Shown here in pieces: positions 56,528 to 64,000 of a stretch of 64,000 nt of DNA. The stretch spans positions 1 to 64,000 of the forward strand of contig DLEF01000057.1 in the NCBI GenBank assembly GCA_002481545.1, read 5' to 3'. The number at the start of each line of letters is the position of its first letter. Positions within the stretch are counted from its first letter, which is position 1. The notes below the pieces were generated by a model. The model was not told the origin of the DNA. It ran no database searches and saw nothing but the letters and a program-made list of their open reading frames with translations. Source of the DNA: Cyanobacteria bacterium UBA7753. Its GTDB lineage: Bacteria > Cyanobacteriota > Vampirovibrionia > Gastranaerophilales > Gastranaerophilaceae. The translations under genes were made by a program, and so were the position numbers.

Positions 56528-56923
56528 TTATCTCTTTGAGAATTGGAATCTCTTACGAGCTCTTTTTCTACCGTATTTTTTACGTTCTTTAACTCTTGCA
56601 TCACGGGTTAACAAACCTTCTGATCTCAAAACTGCTTTGTATTCTTCGTTTGATTTTAACAAAGCTCTTGCGATACCGTGTCTGATAGCACCTGATTGAC
56701 CAACGATTCCACCGCCTACAGCTTTAACTCTTACATCATATTTGTCTTGATTTTCAGTTAAAACTAACGGTCTGTAAATCATCATCTCTACAGCCGGTCT
56801 GTTACCGATATATGCAGATAAAGTTTTTCCGTTTACAAAGATTCTACCTTTACCCTTAACGAGCTTAACAATAGCGATAGAATTTTTTCTGCGACCTGTC
56901 GCAACTATTTCATTACTTGCCAT
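56528..56923 (-). CDS. rpsI: Ribosomal protein uS9
   Basis: 131 residues. ATGRRKNSIAIVKLVKGKGRIFVNGK at the N-terminus, GGGIVGQSGAIRHGIARAL, and the basic tail DARVKERKKYGRKRARKRFQFSKR whose end reaches the P-site tRNA. Last gene of the operon; its start overlaps the rplM stop. Confidence 0.97.
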   Translation of the reverse strand: MASNEIVATGRRKNSIAIVKLVKGKGRIFVNGKTLSAYIGNRPAVEMMIYRPLVLTENQDKYDVRVKAVGGGIVGQSGAIRHGIARALLKSNEEYKAVLRSEGLLTRDARVKERKKYGRKRARKRFQFSKR

Positions 56924-57366
56924 TATTTAGCCTCCTTTTCTAACACAATCGGTTTTTGAGCAGCATGCGGATGGTTAGGACCACAATATACTTTTAACTT
57001 AGTGAATTGTTGATCACCTAAAGTATTGTGTTGTAACATACCTTTTACTGCCTTTTCAATCAATTTGGTAGCATCTTTTTCTCTTACTTCTTTAACAGAA
57101 GCAGCTTTTAAACCTCCCGGATATCCGGTATGGTGATAATAAATTTTGTCTGTTTCTTTCTTACCTGAAACCAATACTTTCTCAGCGTTGATAACGATTA
57201 CGAAATCGCCTGTATCAACGTTAGGAGTGTATTCAGGTTTATTCTTTCCTCTTAAAATGTCAGCGACACGAGTAGCTAAACGACCTAAGATTTCTCCGTC
57301 GGCGTCTATTACATACCATTTTCTTTCTACTTCAAGAGGTTTTGCTGAATATGTTTTATTCATCAT
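56923..57366 (-). CDS. rplM: Ribosomal protein uL13
   Basis: 147 residues. [54 protein letters not shown], and [29 protein letters not shown]. An early 50S assembly protein. Pairing with rpsI is near universal. A second Met follows the first; which is used is uncertain. Confidence 0.97.
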   Translation of the reverse strand: MMNKTYSAKPLEVERKWYVIDADGEILGRLATRVADILRGKNKPEYTPNVDTGDFVIVINAEKVLVSGKKETDKIYYHHTGYPGGLKAASVKEVREKDATKLIEKAVKGMLQHNTLGDQQFTKLKVYCGPNHPHAAQKPIVLEKEAK

Positions 57367-57432
57367 TTTTCTTGTTTCCTTTTATTTACTTTCCTGTTTT
57401 ACTTCGTTAAAAGCTGATTATTAAACTCATTG

Positions 57433-58221
57433 TTAAAACAATTCGTTAGGATATTCAACCTTCATCAATGTCAAACCTTCAGGTTTAACGGTTTCGCCCG
57501 CCTTTCGGCGGTCTTTTGCCTCAAGCACCTCCCTCATATGTTCGGGCTCAAGGCTGTGTCCCTCAATCGTTAAAAGCGTCCCGACAATTGTTCTTACCAT
57601 ATTGTAAAGAAACCTGTTACCCTCTATATCAAGGATAACTTTGTCGCCGTCTCTTACGACCTCGGCTTTATATAAAATACAGACTTTGCTCGGGTTAAGC
57701 GTTCCGGAGGACTTGAAACTTGAAAAATCATGTTCCCCTAACAAATATTTCAAAGATTTATTCATCCTATCAACATCCGTTTTGAACTTCACTCTCATCA
57801 AAACACCGTCAAACGCCTGCTTGTATCGTCGGTTTATAAACTCAAACCGATACCAACGTCTTATCGCCGATTTTTGAGCATGAAAATCATCGGGAACAAT
57901 CTTCAAGTCAGAGATTGAAATATCTTGAGGCAATATCTCGTTCACGTGATAGATAAAATCTGAAGCAACAATATTTTTATCATAATCAAAATGAACCACT
58001 TGCCCTAAAGCATTAACACCTCTGTCCGTTCTGCCGGAAAAGACTGTTTTTATAGCTCTGTTTGTCTGTGAGCGGTTCGCACCGCTGTTTAAGAATGTAC
58101 AAATTGCCCTTTCAAGTTCTCCTTGTACGGTGGGAAACTTTCGCTCTTTGCCTCCTTCAAACTGAATTTGGCTCCCTGCATAGTTCTTCCCGATATACTG
58201 AACCCGAAGTGCGTATCTCAT
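57433..58221 (-). CDS. truA: tRNA pseudouridine synthase A
   Basis: 262 residues. TruA signature with catalytic aspartate FSGRTDRGVNALGQVVHFD; RRWYRFEFINRRY and RFLYNMVRTIVGTLL are further boxes. Modifies U38-40 in tRNA anticodon arms. Position between rplQ and rplM is typical of cyanobacteria and Firmicutes. Confidence 0.95.
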   Translation of the reverse strand: MRYALRVQYIGKNYAGSQIQFEGGKERKFPTVQGELERAICTFLNSGANRSQTNRAIKTVFSGRTDRGVNALGQVVHFDYDKNIVASDFIYHVNEILPQDISISDLKIVPDDFHAQKSAIRRWYRFEFINRRYKQAFDGVLMRVKFKTDVDRMNKSLKYLLGEHDFSSFKSSGTLNPSKVCILYKAEVVRDGDKVILDIEGNRFLYNMVRTIVGTLLTIEGHSLEPEHMREVLEAKDRRKAGETVKPEGLTLMKVEYPNELF

Positions 58222-58225
58222 TCAA

Positions 58226-58654
58226 TTATACCAATTGAATAAGTGCCATTTCAGTAGCATCACCACGTCTAGGAGGTAATCTGAAGATACGAGTGTAACC
58301 ACCGTTTCTTGATTCATATTCCTTGCTGATAGTTGAGAATAATTTTCTCAATACAGTTTGTGATACTAACTTTTTACCTTCTTCCATAGATTCGTAAACC
58401 TTTGCGGTTTCAGGATCCATGTACTTTCCTGTTTCTTTATCAAAGATAAACTTAGCAGCTTGTCTGCGCGAATTTAAGTCACCTTTTTTAGCCAAAGTGA
58501 TAATCCCTTCTGCATATGGTTTCAAAGCTTTTGCTCTTGCCATAGTAGTCTTGATTTCACCATGAGTAAACAATTCGGTAGCTAATGAACGCAACAAAGC
58601 TTTTCTTTGGTCTTGCGCCTTGCTAAGTGTATGTTTTTTAGTTTGGTGTCTCAT
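58226..58654 (-). CDS. rplQ: Ribosomal protein bL17
   Basis: 142 residues. MRHQTKKHTLSKAQDQRKALLRSLATELFTHGEIKTTMARAKALKP-type start is diagnostic, and the C-terminus ends GGYTRIFRLPPRRGDATEMALIQLV. Somewhat longer than the 116-127 residues common elsewhere because of an insertion around residues 65-100 (FDKETGKYMDPETAKVYESM). Confidence 0.96.
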   Translation of the reverse strand: MRHQTKKHTLSKAQDQRKALLRSLATELFTHGEIKTTMARAKALKPYAEGIITLAKKGDLNSRRQAAKFIFDKETGKYMDPETAKVYESMEEGKKLVSQTVLRKLFSTISKEYESRNGGYTRIFRLPPRRGDATEMALIQLV

Positions 58655-58725
58655 TTTTATATTCCTTTATTTTACTATTTTTATTCCTATCGCCTAAACT
58701 AAGGTTTAAGCATAGGTGACAGTAA

Positions 58726-59742
58726 TTAGTCACCTATAAGAACATCGTTTTCATCTTCAACCGCATTTGGCATCAAATCTAAACCGTGTTCACGAAGTTT
58801 TTCTACAACTTCATCAGCTGATTTCTTACCGAAATTCTTGATACTGATTAAATCATTTTCAGATTTCTTTAATAATTCAGCCATTGTATCTATACTTGCT
58901 CTCTTCAAGCAATTATAAGCTCTTACTGATAATTCCAAATCTTCAATCGTGATTGAAGGTTCTGCTTCAGCTTCTTCCTTAGGAGCCTCAGCCTCATCAT
59001 CAATAATCATGCTGTTTGATTCGGAAGTTTCATAGTTTGACAATACCGGAGCATGACCGGAAATGCTTGAAATTTGAACGAAGTGTTCAATCAACAAGTC
59101 TGCAGCTTGAGTCAATGCAGTAACTACATCAACAGTACCGTTAGACCAAATTTCAAGAGTCAACTTATCAAAGTCGATTGAATCACCGACACGAGCACTT
59201 TCAACATCATATTTTACACGTTTGATAGGCATGAATGTTGCATCGATTGGCAACAAGTCAACAGGAACACCCTCTTTGTTACGAGGAACATCATGAGGAA
59301 CGTATCCTTTACCTGTCTCAACGGTAAATTCAGCGTGGAAGCTGCCGCCGTCAGCAATTGTACAAATTAACCAGTCAGGGTTAACGATTTTAACACCTGC
59401 AGGAAGTTGTATATCACTAGCTAATACCGGTCCCGGTCTGTCAATATCAATTCTCAAGGTTTGGGTTTCTTTTGAATCCATCTTGATTGATAATCCTTTT
59501 AAGTTCAACAAAACGTCAACAACATCTTCTTGAACACCAGGGATTGCAGTGTATTCGTGAGTAATACCTTCAATTCTTGCAGAGGTAACAGCCGTACCTT
59601 CAAGACTTGATAACAAAACTCTTCTTAAAGCGTTACCTATGGTAATACCGAACCCTCTTTCCAAAGGGCTGATTACGAATTTACCATATTGTGAGCCATC
59701 AGAATATGTGGCGGTATTAACAGTTTTAATTTCTAAATCCAT
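58726..59742 (-). CDS. rpoA: RNA polymerase alpha subunit
   Basis: 338 residues. N-terminal dimerisation domain (YGKFVISPLERGFGITIGNALRRVLLSSLEG) and C-terminal domain with helix-hairpin-helix (IEDLELSVRAYNCLKRASIDTMAELLKKSENDLISIKNFGKKS) that binds UP elements and activators. The linker is acidic (EAEAPKEEAEAEP). Completes the core polymerase with rpoB, rpoC1 and rpoC2. Confidence 0.97.
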   Translation of the reverse strand: MDLEIKTVNTATYSDGSQYGKFVISPLERGFGITIGNALRRVLLSSLEGTAVTSARIEGITHEYTAIPGVQEDVVDVLLNLKGLSIKMDSKETQTLRIDIDRPGPVLASDIQLPAGVKIVNPDWLICTIADGGSFHAEFTVETGKGYVPHDVPRNKEGVPVDLLPIDATFMPIKRVKYDVESARVGDSIDFDKLTLEIWSNGTVDVVTALTQAADLLIEHFVQISSISGHAPVLSNYETSESNSMIIDDEAEAPKEEAEAEPSITIEDLELSVRAYNCLKRASIDTMAELLKKSENDLISIKNFGKKSADEVVEKLREHGLDLMPNAVEDENDVLIGD

Positions 59743-59763
59743 TATAATTTCTCCTATCAGATT

Positions 59764-60366
59764 TTACTTAGAATAATACTCAATTACTAATTGTTCCTTA
59801 AAGTCAGGATCTAATTCTTCCCTTGAAGGAACTCTGTCAAAAGTAATCTTTAATGCATCACTATCAACTGTCATCCATGCCGGAGCACAAGACAAATCAA
59901 TTGCTGACATAACTGTCTTCAAGTAATCTGAACTTTTTGACTTAACGGTAATAACATCTTCAGGCTTAATTAAGTAAGAAGGAATATCAACCTTTTTACC
60001 GTTTACTAAAACGTGACCGTGGTTAACAATCTGTCTTGATTGTTTACGAGTAACGCCAAAACCTGCTCTGAATAATACGTTATCAAGTCTGGATTCCAAA
60101 ATTTGTAAAAGAATCGTACCCGTTACGCCTTTTCTTCTTGCAGCTTCATTATAGTATTTAGCAAATTGTTTTTCGCTTACTAAATATGTCATTCTGATTT
60201 TTTGTTTTTCATTTAAGTGAATTGCATATTCTGAAAGTTTCTTTCTTACTGCGCCATGCTGACCTGAAGCATTTTGTCTCATAGAAGAAGTTAACTTTCT
60301 GTTTGATAAATCTTTTACCCCGTAGTTACGGAATAATTTATTCGTAGGTCCTGTATATCTTGCCAT
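59764..60366 (-). CDS. rpsD: Ribosomal protein uS4
   Basis: 200 residues. MARYTGPTNKLFRNYGV start, the GQHG loop, and an S4 domain (ILESRLDNVLFRAGFGVTRKQSRQIVNHGHVLVNGKKVDIPSY). The ATG at 60366 has AAGGAG six bases upstream; an upstream extension of 26 codons has no homology and is rejected. Primary 16S binder. Confidence 0.96.
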   Translation of the reverse strand: MARYTGPTNKLFRNYGVKDLSNRKLTSSMRQNASGQHGAVRKKLSEYAIHLNEKQKIRMTYLVSEKQFAKYYNEAARRKGVTGTILLQILESRLDNVLFRAGFGVTRKQSRQIVNHGHVLVNGKKVDIPSYLIKPEDVITVKSKSSDYLKTVMSAIDLSCAPAWMTVDSDALKITFDRVPSREELDPDFKEQLVIEYYSK

Positions 60367-60475
60367 ATTTTCTCCTTTTCCGGCCGGGCATCTATGGTTT
60401 GTCCGTTTGGCGGCGGTCAAGCCCCGACCATTGTCAACAAGCATTTAGCCGTTGAATGTGTTACATCATACGTGA

Positions 60476-60862
60476 TTATACACGTCTTTTCTTTGGTGGA
60501 CGACATCCGTTGTGCGGAATAGGTGTAACGTCCTTAATCAAGGTAATTTCCAAACCTGCTGCTTGGATTGCTCTGATAGCAGTTTCACGACCTGAACCAG
60601 GTCCTTTGATATAAACTTCTACCTTCTTCATACCTTGGTCTATTGATTTCTTAGCAACTAATTCAGCTGCTGATTGTGCTGCAAACGGAGTACCCTTTCT
60701 TGCACCTTTAAAACCTGTTGCACCTGCAGTAGCCCAAGCAATTGCATTACCTTGAGTATCTGTAGAAGTAACAATAGTATTATTAAAAGTAGATTGGATA
60801 TGTACTACACCTTGCAATACATTCTTCTTTTCTTTTTTCTTTGTTGTTTTTGGTCTTGCCAT
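60476..60862 (-). CDS. rpsK: Ribosomal protein uS11
   Basis: 128 residues. [50 protein letters not shown] core and C-terminal [18 protein letters not shown] are diagnostic. Platform protein of the 30S subunit. Confidence 0.97.
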   Translation of the reverse strand: MARPKTTKKKEKKNVLQGVVHIQSTFNNTIVTSTDTQGNAIAWATAGATGFKGARKGTPFAAQSAAELVAKKSIDQGMKKVEVYIKGPGSGRETAIRAIQAAGLEITLIKDVTPIPHNGCRPPKKRRV

Positions 60863-60895
60863 TTTTATTTCCTCTATATTTTGCTATTTATTTCT

Positions 60896-61267
60896 CTATA
60901 CTGTTTTTTTCTTAGCGATAGGTCCTGACTTTTTACCGCGTCTTGTTCTTGCGTTAGTCTTTGTTCTTTGACCTCTTGCAGGAAGATTTCTTTTATGTCT
61001 CATTCCTCTGTAAGAGTTGATTTCTTGTAAACGTTTGATGTTTACGGAAACTTCTCTTCTCAAGTCACCTTCAATATGATAGTTTGAAAGTTCGTTTCTT
61101 AACAGTTTAATATCTTCATCCGTTAAATCATCTGTTCTTAAATCAGGTGATATTTTGGTTGCTTCCAATATTTTCTTAGCTCTGGTTGGTCCTATTCCGT
61201 AGATATAGGTTAAAGCTATTTCCATTCTTTTGTTACGAGGTAAGTCTACCCCTACTAATCTTGCCAT
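60896..61267 (-). CDS. rpsM: Ribosomal protein uS13
   Basis: 123 residues. [33 protein letters not shown] at the start; [26 protein letters not shown] at the end. Head protein contacting tRNA and the 50S bridge B1. Follows rpmJ. Confidence 0.97.
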   Translation of the reverse strand: MARLVGVDLPRNKRMEIALTYIYGIGPTRAKKILEATKISPDLRTDDLTDEDIKLLRNELSNYHIEGDLRREVSVNIKRLQEINSYRGMRHKRNLPARGQRTKTNARTRRGKKSGPIAKKKTV

Positions 61268-61420
61268 TTATTTTCTCCTTATGTTTTGGCTCGGATATAT
61301 TTTTATCCGACTGTTGTTAGATTTTTTTGGGTAAGAGGCTTAAATACTTCCTCTCCACCTGCCGATTATTTAATCTCTCCGCAAGTTCAAGAGCATTTAA
61401 GACTTATGCCTTTATTTGAA

Positions 61421-61534
61421 CTAACCTTGTCTTTGTTTGTGTTTAGGGTTTTCGCAAATAACTGCAACTCTGCCTTTTCTCTTAATAACCTTGCACTTGT
61501 CGCACATAGGTTTTACTGATGATCTGATTTTCAT
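61421..61534 (-). CDS. rpmJ: Ribosomal protein bL36
   Basis: 37 residues. Reads [20 protein letters not shown], then [17 protein letters not shown]: the zinc-ribbon form with Cys11, Cys14, Cys27 and His32. Too short for usual length cut-offs but placed exactly where expected, between infA and rpsM. The four-ligand form suggests no zinc-sparing variant at this locus. Confidence 0.96.
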   Translation of the reverse strand: MKIRSSVKPMCDKCKVIKRKGRVAVICENPKHKQRQG

Positions 61535-61562
61535 TTTTCTATTCCTTATATTTGTGTATTGC

Positions 61563-61778
61563 CTATTTTAATCTGAAGGTAATTCTGCCCTTTGTTAAAT
61601 CGTAAGGAGTCATTTCGACTTTTACTTTGTCCCCCGGTAAAATTCTGATAAAGTTTTTTCTGATTTTACCCGAGATGTGAGCCAGAATTTCATGTCCGTT
61701 TTCAAGTTCAACTCTGAACATTGCGTTCGGCATTGATTCTAATATCTTACCTTCTACTTCTATTACGTCTTTTGCCAT
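61563..61778 (-). CDS. infA: Translation initiation factor IF-1
   Basis: 71 residues. [41 protein letters not shown] and [18 protein letters not shown], standard OB-fold IF-1. First gene of the operon here; the secY-adk-map genes often found upstream are absent, so the operon has been cut at this point. Confidence 0.97.
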   Translation of the reverse strand: MAKDVIEVEGKILESMPNAMFRVELENGHEILAHISGKIRKNFIRILPGDKVKVEMTPYDLTKGRITFRLK

Positions 61779-61843
61779 ATATTGTTTGCTTTTCCTTTTT
61801 TATTTCGACTAAATATCAGAGTACATACTTGTACCCTTTTTAC

Positions 61844-61871
61844 ATTTTATTTACTAAATCTTTGAATGCAA
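61844..61871 (-). promoter_or_regulatory. Likely promoter of the infA-rpsI operon
   Basis: On the minus strand TTGCAT (61871-61866), a 16-base spacer and TAAAAT (61849-61844). It would give a leader of about 60 bases before infA. A second possible box pair lies slightly upstream (TTTACA with TAAAAA). Confidence 0.45.
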
Positions 61872-62096
61872 GCATTTTTAGTACAATTCGGAATGTTTGT
61901 AAAGAATTATTACTAATTGTTTATTTAAAAATAGCACACAAACAATATTGAAAAGAACATGCAAAACATAATAATATTGCTTAATTTCAAAGAATTTTTA
62001 TGATTTTATTTTCACGATAAATTATTTTAATTTTATAAAAACAATCAGGCTTGTCTGAGTTTATGTTCTTATAATTTTGATTATCGGAAGTTGAAG

Positions 62097-62271
62097 GCAC
62101 TAAGATACTAAGACACTAGGGCACTAAGGAACCGCTCCGCGGGTACACCCCTCACCCGCCTTCGGCACCCTCTCCCACAAAGGAGAGAGGGGATTAACCG
62201 TTGCATTAGCAACGGTTTAGATTTTGCATAAGCAAAATCTAAAGTCTCGCCCCTACCTGCGGGAGAGACCG
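62097..62271 (+). repeat. 8-mer array and structured repeat, family A, copy 2
   Basis: Four tandem 8-mers GCACTAAG-ATACTAAG-ACACTAGG-GCACTAAG (62097-62128) lead into text shared with 216-245. Then come a hairpin CCCTCTCC / GGAGAGAGGG (about 62168-62192), AACCGTTGC-ATTA-GCAACGGTT (62196-62217), AGATTTTGC-ATAA-GCAAAATCT (62219-62240) and a conserved 28-base end (62244-62271). It lies 3' of the minus-strand gene ending at 62357, like copy 1 relative to its gene. The remaining parts of the 61779-62356 gap (61872-62096 and 62272-62356) are AT-rich with no gene. Confidence 0.7.
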
Positions 62272-62356
62272 CAGCTGTTGTGTTAAAGCAATTACAGATG
62301 CGAGTGAGGGGGATTGACTTCTTATAATCAAAATTATAAGAACAACTTATTAAAAA

Positions 62357-63196
62357 TTATTTTTTCTTCTGATTACTGTCTCGGTTTTGTTTATTGAAAA
62401 ATTTACTCATACTGTTGGATAAACCGACATTCTGAATCATTAAATTATATTTTCTTATCTCCGCAATATTAGCGTTTTCATCCAGCAAATCACGTCCTTT
62501 ATTCACATCTACATGCGGAGTTATTTCATTTTTGCCCGAATTGTCAGGTAAAGAATTTCCCTCCTGTGCCAACTCCTGCGCATATTTTTCATCCAATTTT
62601 CTGATAATCAAATCAATATCGTTATCGGTCATTATGTTATAACTTGCACCGATTTCACGGACGGAAAGTCCTGCAGGAAATGTATAGAGACACTGTATTG
62701 AAAATTTATCGTTTTCGGACAGGCTGACAACTCCGTATTTGTGAGGAGTGTACATAATGTCTGATTCATAAGGACTGTGTCCGAGTCCGAGAGCGTGCCC
62801 GACTTCATGCAGAATTGTATGATAAACTTCTGACTCGGAATTATACGCCTGATGTACACGCCCGTCGGTTAACCCGATGGATACTTCGGCACCGTATAAT
62901 CTCTGTAAATTATCATAATTAAATTGACAATGCCCGAGAGCTTTCCTGTCTACACGACGCCAATCAACATTTATTTGCGAACTTAACAAATTGTCAACAA
63001 GATGAAACCTTATAAGCCCTTGTCCTGCCTGCTCCCACTCGTTCAAAGCTTTTATTACAAGTTTACGATATGTTGCATCCTCACCTTGTTTAGAATAAAA
63101 CTTCATAGGGGCAATATACACGGCAATAGGCATTCTCGGCCACTTCATTAAGTACCCGTGTTTAACACTTTCGTTAAGATAGCTTTTTATTTCCAT
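62357..63196 (-). CDS. Matrixin-type zinc metalloprotease
   Basis: 279 residues. Metzincin signature HEVGHALGLGH (H130, E131, H134, H140) and a Met-turn in SDIMYTP (Met148). The preceding about 120 residues (MPIAVYIAP, ALNEWEQAGQGLIRFHLVD, INVDWRRVD) match the matrixin catalytic fold. No signal peptide or propeptide switch is seen, unusual for a family normally exported. The C-terminal about 90 residues are charged and probably disordered. No ribosome site precedes the ATG; the -10 box lies right upstream. Confidence 0.85.
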   Translation of the reverse strand: MEIKSYLNESVKHGYLMKWPRMPIAVYIAPMKFYSKQGEDATYRKLVIKALNEWEQAGQGLIRFHLVDNLLSSQINVDWRRVDRKALGHCQFNYDNLQRLYGAEVSIGLTDGRVHQAYNSESEVYHTILHEVGHALGLGHSPYESDIMYTPHKYGVVSLSENDKFSIQCLYTFPAGLSVREIGASYNIMTDNDIDLIIRKLDEKYAQELAQEGNSLPDNSGKNEITPHVDVNKGRDLLDENANIAEIRKYNLMIQNVGLSNSMSKFFNKQNRDSNQKKK

Positions 63197-63202
63197 ATTT
63201 TT

Positions 63203-63213
63203 ATTGTATAATA
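63203..63213. promoter_or_regulatory. Overlapping divergent -10 boxes
   Basis: The near-palindrome ATTGTATAATA gives TATAAT (63207-63212) for ybaB on the plus strand and TACAAT (63208-63203) or TATTAT (63213-63208) for the metalloprotease on the minus strand. The minus-strand transcript would start at or within about 5 bases of the ATG at 63196. Both -35 regions are weak. The two genes may compete for polymerase. Confidence 0.5.
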
Positions 63214-63250
63214 AAAAATACCGTGAATAAAACTTTTAGGAGGAAGGTTT

Positions 63251-63583
63251 ATGAATATAATGCAAATGATGCAGCAAGCACAAAATATTCAAAAGAAATT
63301 AAAATCAGTACAAGAAGAACTCGCGGCATCCGAAGTTGAAGGCGAAGCTCTCGGCGGAGCCGTAAAAGTAGTATGCGACGGACAGGGTAAATTCAAATCA
63401 ATCAAATTATCTGCCGAACTCATCAACCCTGATAACCCTGAATCGGTAGATGAAGATACTATTGAAACTCTGGAAGACGCAATCATAACCGCCATTACCC
63501 AAACAACAAAGAAGGCAACCGATGAAATGGAAGCAAAAGTAAAATCGGTAACAGGCGGAATAAGTATCCCGGGACTTTGCTAA
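63251..63583 (+). CDS. ybaB: Nucleoid-associated protein, YbaB/EbfC family
   Basis: 110 residues. MNIMQMMQQAQNIQKKLKSVQEELAASEVEGEALGGAVKVV and KSIKLSAELI are typical. The protein dimerises and binds DNA. The strong ribosome site AGGAGGAAGG precedes the ATG. The ybaB-recR order is conserved in many bacteria. Confidence 0.95.
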   Translation: MNIMQMMQQAQNIQKKLKSVQEELAASEVEGEALGGAVKVVCDGQGKFKSIKLSAELINPDNPESVDEDTIETLEDAIITAITQTTKKATDEMEAKVKSVTGGISIPGLC

Positions 63584-63606
63584 GAGTACTACATAAAACA
63601 GTTATT

Positions 63607-63643
63607 AAAACGGTTGTCAGGCATGCAAGCAGGCAGCCGTTTT
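63607..63643 (+). terminator. Hairpin between ybaB and recR
   Basis: AAAACGGTTGT (63607-63617) pairs with GCAGCCGTTTT (63633-63643) with two G-T pairs and a 15-base loop. The T-tract is short (TTTTATTAT), so termination may be partial. Confidence 0.5.
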
Positions 63644-63710
63644 ATTATCTTAACTTGATTTATTAAGACCGATTAGGTATTATTTTAGTGGAGAGGGGTT
63701 AAAAAGGGTT

Positions 63711-64000
63711 ATGATTTATCCGAAACCGATAGCAACATTGATAGAATATTTCCAAAAATTTCCGTCCGTAGGTCCGAAATCGGCACAAAGGATGGCTTTT
63801 CAGGTATTAAAAATGCCGTTAGACGAGGTTAAGAAATTTGCGGATGCTATAGTTGAAGCAAAAACACAGACATGCTCCTGTGAGATTTGTTTTAATCTTT
63901 CCAACACAAGCCCTTGCGAAATCTGCCAATCTACAAAACGTGACAGATCAACAATTTGTGTTGTAGCGGAACCGAAGGACTTAATCGCTATAGAAAAAAC
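63711..64000 (+). CDS. recR: Recombination protein RecR (5' part, cut by window end)
   Basis: 96 complete codons before the window ends. N-terminal helix-hairpin-helix (FPSVGPKSAQRMAFQVLKMP), the four-cysteine zinc motif (CSCEICFNLSNTSPCEIC) and the start of the Toprim domain (TICVVAEPKDLIAIEK). RecR with RecO/RecF loads RecA on gapped DNA. Full length should be about 200 residues. Confidence 0.95.
   Translation, partial: MIYPKPIATLIEYFQKFPSVGPKSAQRMAFQVLKMPLDEVKKFADAIVEAKTQTCSCEICFNLSNTSPCEICQSTKRDRSTICVVAEPKDLIAIEK

Noticed and set aside
60367..60444. 26-codon extension of rpsD
   Set aside because: The known N-terminus MARYTGP starts at 60366 behind AAGGAG; the extension has no resemblance to uS4.

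Overview
This is an AT-rich bacterial chromosome segment with dense, mostly housekeeping gene content. It most likely comes from a non-photosynthetic relative of Cyanobacteria (Melainabacteria/Vampirovibrionia, order Gastranaerophilales type). Four things point there. The RNA polymerase beta' subunit is split into rpoC1 and rpoC2, and rpoC2 carries a very large trigger-loop insertion. The tRNA-Glu has a cyanobacterial/plastid-like acceptor stem. [FeFe]-hydrogenase maturases (hydF, hydE) indicate anaerobic, fermentative life. lpxA and a MlaA-type lipoprotein indicate a Gram-negative envelope, and no photosynthesis genes are seen. The taxon is an inference from these traits; no database search was run.

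Layout. 1-451: gene-free, rich in inverted repeats. 452-9606: a MlaA/hydrolase fusion lipoprotein, two unrecognised coiled-coil proteins, an exported protein followed by lspA-rluD, a DNA-alkyl repair protein and a SEC-C protein. 9797-17244: a CNNM/CorC transporter, hydF divergent from a transketolase half followed by ftsE-ftsX, an isochorismatase-type hydrolase, a terminal-inverted-repeat element, a flavin reductase and a HepT-MntA toxin-antitoxin pair. 17363-25248: pyrH-frr-cdsA-rnc-rpe, a dicarboxylate-type symporter, a GGDEF protein overlapping hydE, and tRNA-Glu with its own promoter and terminator. 25365-32381 (minus strand): pxpA, yvcK, panB-panC, a Gfo/Idh oxidoreductase, pgsA, trmL, nnrD. 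32641-35654: a large unknown protein and lpxA. 35784-44812: rpoB-rpoC1-rpoC2. 45073-47049: a protein with a C-terminal ADP-ribosyltransferase-like domain. 47231-52978: gatB-gatC, a repeat cluster, pyrG, pabBC-pabA. 52975-56352 (minus strand): a HAD hydrolase, a phosphodiester glycosidase family protein and another unknown protein. 56528-61778 (minus strand): a ribosomal/RNA-polymerase operon infA-rpmJ-rpsM-rpsK-rpsD-rpoA-rplQ-truA-rplM-rpsI; rpmJ is only 37 codons. 61779-62356: a repeat-rich gap. 62357-64000: a matrixin-type metalloprotease divergent from ybaB-recR, with recR cut by the window end.

Most genes are core functions: transcription, translation, folate, pantothenate, phospholipid, division and DNA repair. 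The accessory interest lies in four places: the ADP-ribosyltransferase-like protein and other lineage-type proteins of unknown function; the MlaA-hydrolase fusion; the HepT-MntA pair; and three families of dispersed intergenic repeats, one of which shows compensatory changes in a hairpin stem.
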